From NCBI GenBank assembly GCA_947069175.1, contig CAMTDV010000030.1, positions 97,364,411-97,428,410 of the forward strand: a DNA stretch of 64,000 bases. The letters run 5' to 3'. Numbering within the stretch: position 1 is the stretch's first letter; every line of letters begins with the position of its first letter. A program made the position numbers and the translations under genes. The notes below the pieces were generated by a model. That model was not told where the DNA came from. It saw only the letters and a list, made by a program, of their open reading frames with translations, and ran no database searches. The DNA comes from Scalesia atractyloides (lineage: Eukaryota > Streptophyta > Magnoliopsida > Asterales > Asteraceae). Shown piece by piece: positions 62,501-64,000 of this stretch.

Positions 62501-62650
62501 ATCTGGTGAAGGAAGAGAGACACCAGCTGAGTTTAATTGTGAAGAAAGATGAATTGCCCATAAGAGTGGATCACTGCCTTTATCTTGTGACTTCTTTGTT
62601 AACTCAAGAACATTGTCCCATAATCTTAAGGTTCCTATGGACGCCGCCAT
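53586..62650 (-). CDS. MED33: Mediator complex subunit 33 (MED33/MED5, REF4-RFR1 family), 12 exons
   Basis: Tail-module subunit of nuclear Mediator; the Arabidopsis REF4/RFR1 paralogues repress phenylpropanoid (lignin precursor) genes. Exons on the minus strand: 62650-62373, 60812-60702, 60489-60145, 59297-58993, 58903-58812, 58243-57895, 57487-57277, 57193-57079, 56502-56341, 56257-55609, 55511-55305 and 54670-53586. All junctions are GT-AG. Exon lengths sum to 3909 nt, giving 1302 residues plus TAG, within the family's usual size. The start MAASIGTLRLWD matches the family N-terminus; an in-frame ATG further upstream precedes non-conserved residues. Landmarks are GSDPLLWAIHLSSQL, NPISWKFLEKA, AMDGSQVDTTSAIEIIT, MPRLDTRLCM, RLLSPPPPANYSG, LLLKLWRFNHPPLEYGVGDV, HGRLSPRELCTG, GCPWPCTPIVASLWTQKAK and LESGGVGTMGAAAELI. 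No stop or frameshift was found, so it should be functional. A or B paralogue cannot be decided by eye. Confidence 0.96.
54698..55250. mobile_element. hAT-like MITE with internal tandem repeat, MED33 intron 11
   Basis: It begins TAGGGGTGACCAAAAACCG and ends with ACCGAACCAAACCGTGCACA before CCCATC. The arms are rich in AACCGAACC / GGTTCGGTT, so the element can fold back. The middle contains a 21-bp unit (CATTTCATGTATTTATACCTC) repeated about three to four times at 54990-55060. Termini are imperfect and no duplication was confirmed. Confidence 0.5.
56530..56945. mobile_element. Fold-back element rich in GTTCGTTTG, MED33 intron 8
   Basis: The left part (CGTTCGG...GTTTGTTCGTTTAATAAATG) and right part (GAACAAACGAACATATTTG, then CGTTCGGTTCGTTTG) are inverted copies. 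The pattern is common in plant hAT-type MITEs. It lies wholly within the intron. Confidence 0.5.
57533..57856. mobile_element. Fold-back MITE, MED33 intron 6
   Basis: The ends AAAGTACATGGATGG and CCATCCATGTACTTT are perfect 15-bp inverted repeats. The interior repeats GTGCAAACCAC and its complement. No clear duplication. It leaves only about 40 bases of intron on each side. Confidence 0.7.
58328..58783. mobile_element. MITE with a nested second element, MED33 intron 5
   Basis: The outer ends AAATTGCATTTTACGTCC and GGATGTAAAATGCAATTT are 18-bp inverted repeats with one mismatch. Inside, about 58406-58592 (TGGCGGAGC...TCCGCTGCCCTT) has inverted ends and GACAG on both sides, so a second small element appears to have inserted into the first. 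Confidence 0.6.
59584..60008. mobile_element. Mutator-like MITE, MED33 intron 3
   Basis: 425 bp with ends GAGTAAAATG and CATTTTACTC and perfect 9-bp duplications GACACAAAT at 59575-59583 and 60009-60017. The arms (about 150 bp) are near-complementary, for example CATCTGGATCCAAAAG against CTTTTGGATCCATATG. It ends 137 bases from the exon 3 donor. Confidence 0.87.
61757..62345. repeat. Five-copy tandem repeat in MED33 intron 1
   Basis: An approximately 120-142-bp unit (AACAATCAAGAAACACAAA ... CCCATGAAA ... CAACCCTAAACC ... GGAATCTTTTTATCATAT) recurs with starts at about 61761, 61903, 62032, 62172 and 62293. The last copy ends less than 40 bases from the exon 1 splice donor. Confidence 0.85.
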
Positions 62651-64000
62651 TGATGGGACATATGCTGTTTTGTAGAGAGAGAGAGAATGAAAAGAGAGAA
62701 GGAACTGAAGTGAGTGAAATGGTCTGAATTTTGTGGAAGTCAAATTTAAAGGCATATCATGGGGCATTGGTGGTGTTAAGTGGTGGCAGACAAAAAAAAG
62801 TAGTTGAATATGTTTATATTAATTAAAAAGAAAGTAGAAAATGGTCTTTTAACAGAAAAAATGATGCTTCATCTTTAGATGCAACCATTAAAATTTGGAC
62901 AGATTATGAAGTGAAAAGATTTATTATAGAAATTTCATCTAGCTCCATATTCATCCCCTTGGGTAAAATATGTCATGTTAAGTTAAATGGATTGTGTTTG
63001 ATATGATATGTATAATCTAAAATATGACACGTTAAGTCTATTTGTTACATTATCAAGTGAATCCCAAATATAATCATAATTAATCTTAGGTTTATTCTAA
63101 ATCCATAACCACTTCTATGCCTAATATAGATTTTAGGAATCCTCATTCCAAACTAATATGGATTCTAACATATACATATTGGTTAACATAACCACTTCAA
63201 TGCTCATTTTTCTAAATGTCTAGCTTGTTGATTCTTTTCTCTAAAAAGCATATTGATTTAAACGATAATTAATTAAAAATACTTTACTTTTATTAATAAG
63301 ATAAGACTAAATATTTGCTTAGAAGGCAAACGGGTCTCATGATATTTCTCAAAGAATTAAATTCTTAGGTCAACTTTATGAATAACTGCAGTGTTATATT
63401 TGTTTATATGAGCATTCTCAATGCAGAGGCACGAGCACATAAAGTTATGTACAGAGCCTCATTGTGTGGGTGTGTCCTTAGCCGAAGTATGAGGCATGTT
63501 CGTGGCTACGGACGAGCTCACTGACGGTGTATAATAAATATATAAACTTATTAAACTTTTATAAACTTGTTGAAGTATAGCAACAAATCTAAGTTGTGCT
63601 TGATTTTTTTAATGAGACAAAAGTTTTTTATAGATATGTTATTATATATTTGTAATTTTTAATCGTATTTTGTTATATTTATTTGTATGATTCAAAATAC
63701 AATATAGTTTATTATTACCATATTTGAAAAAAAAAAAACAAATACGATAGATAGATTACTCAAAAAGAAATTGGTTGAAAGATGAAGGCGTTGCTTATAT
63801 GTGAGCGATATACTACGTCTCTAAATAACGAGTTGATAATCAATGTATTCTAGATGTTATGAGTAACAACTCTAATAGAAAAAAAATCAAGAAATTAGAG
63901 ATAAGTTGGTGGTCAAATTTATGATAAAGTCATGAAGCAAAATTGTTATTGATTAGGTCATTAGTGGGAGAATAGAAGTTATTAAATTGTTCTTTTAGTT
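62651..64000. other. MED33 5' leader, promoter side and flank
   Basis: On the minus strand the leader just upstream of the ATG holds a TCTCTCTCTCTC tract (about 62675-62690), common in plant 5' UTRs. No convincing TATA box was found. The remaining 1.2 kb is AT-rich with no recognised gene. Confidence 0.5.

Overview
This is a plant nuclear window, AT-rich, with GT-AG introns, plant-specific gene families and dense nested transposons. The LTR sequences and gag/pol proteins look like those of asterid, probably Asteraceae, genomes; that placement is an impression and has not been tested. Only two genes look real: a heavy-metal-associated isoprenylated protein (HIPP, 29888-31881, +) and a complete 12-exon Mediator subunit gene, MED33 (53586-62650, -). 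A broken LUL-type RING E3 ligase exon lies between them (49288-49665, -).

Positions 1396-24681 are a four-level nest, read from target-site duplications (TSDs). The outermost layer is an old, decayed Copia element on +. A solo LTR (2506-23294, TSD GTGGT) split its gag. A full-length Ty3/Gypsy element of the same broad family (4723-23044, coding strand -, TSD TAGGA) then landed inside that solo LTR in the opposite orientation. A third element (8492-16063, TSD TTCAG) landed in the integrase of that Ty3 element. It has 290-bp LTRs carrying a 5S-rRNA-like segment (Cassandra type), but its interior holds a Ty3 gag and a nearly complete long LTR of the Ty3 family.

The most unusual feature is inside the long Ty3 LTRs. 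Each carries three or four tandem sense-strand tRNA-like modules and one antisense module. In sense modules an A-box-like sequence sits in the loop of a 10-bp hairpin, followed by a B-box-like sequence in a second hairpin. The stem sequences differ between modules while pairing is kept. A second set of short hairpins with compensatory stem changes lies in the distal LTR and is amplified in the third element.

From about 24.7 kb the sequence is ordinary gene-poor DNA around the HIPP gene. It then passes through a degenerate tandem array (37.4-38.9 kb) holding a Mutator-like MITE, a 0.5-kb palindrome, a Helitron-like terminus, simple repeats including a 24-C run, the LUL remnant and MED33. Several MED33 introns hold MITEs or tandem repeats, yet the spliced frame is open throughout (1302 codons plus stop). 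HIPP beside a LUL gene recalls the Arabidopsis HIPP32-LUL4 neighbourhood, suggesting ancient microsynteny stretched by insertions. The HIPP gene has one apparent frameshift in a glycine-rich repeat.
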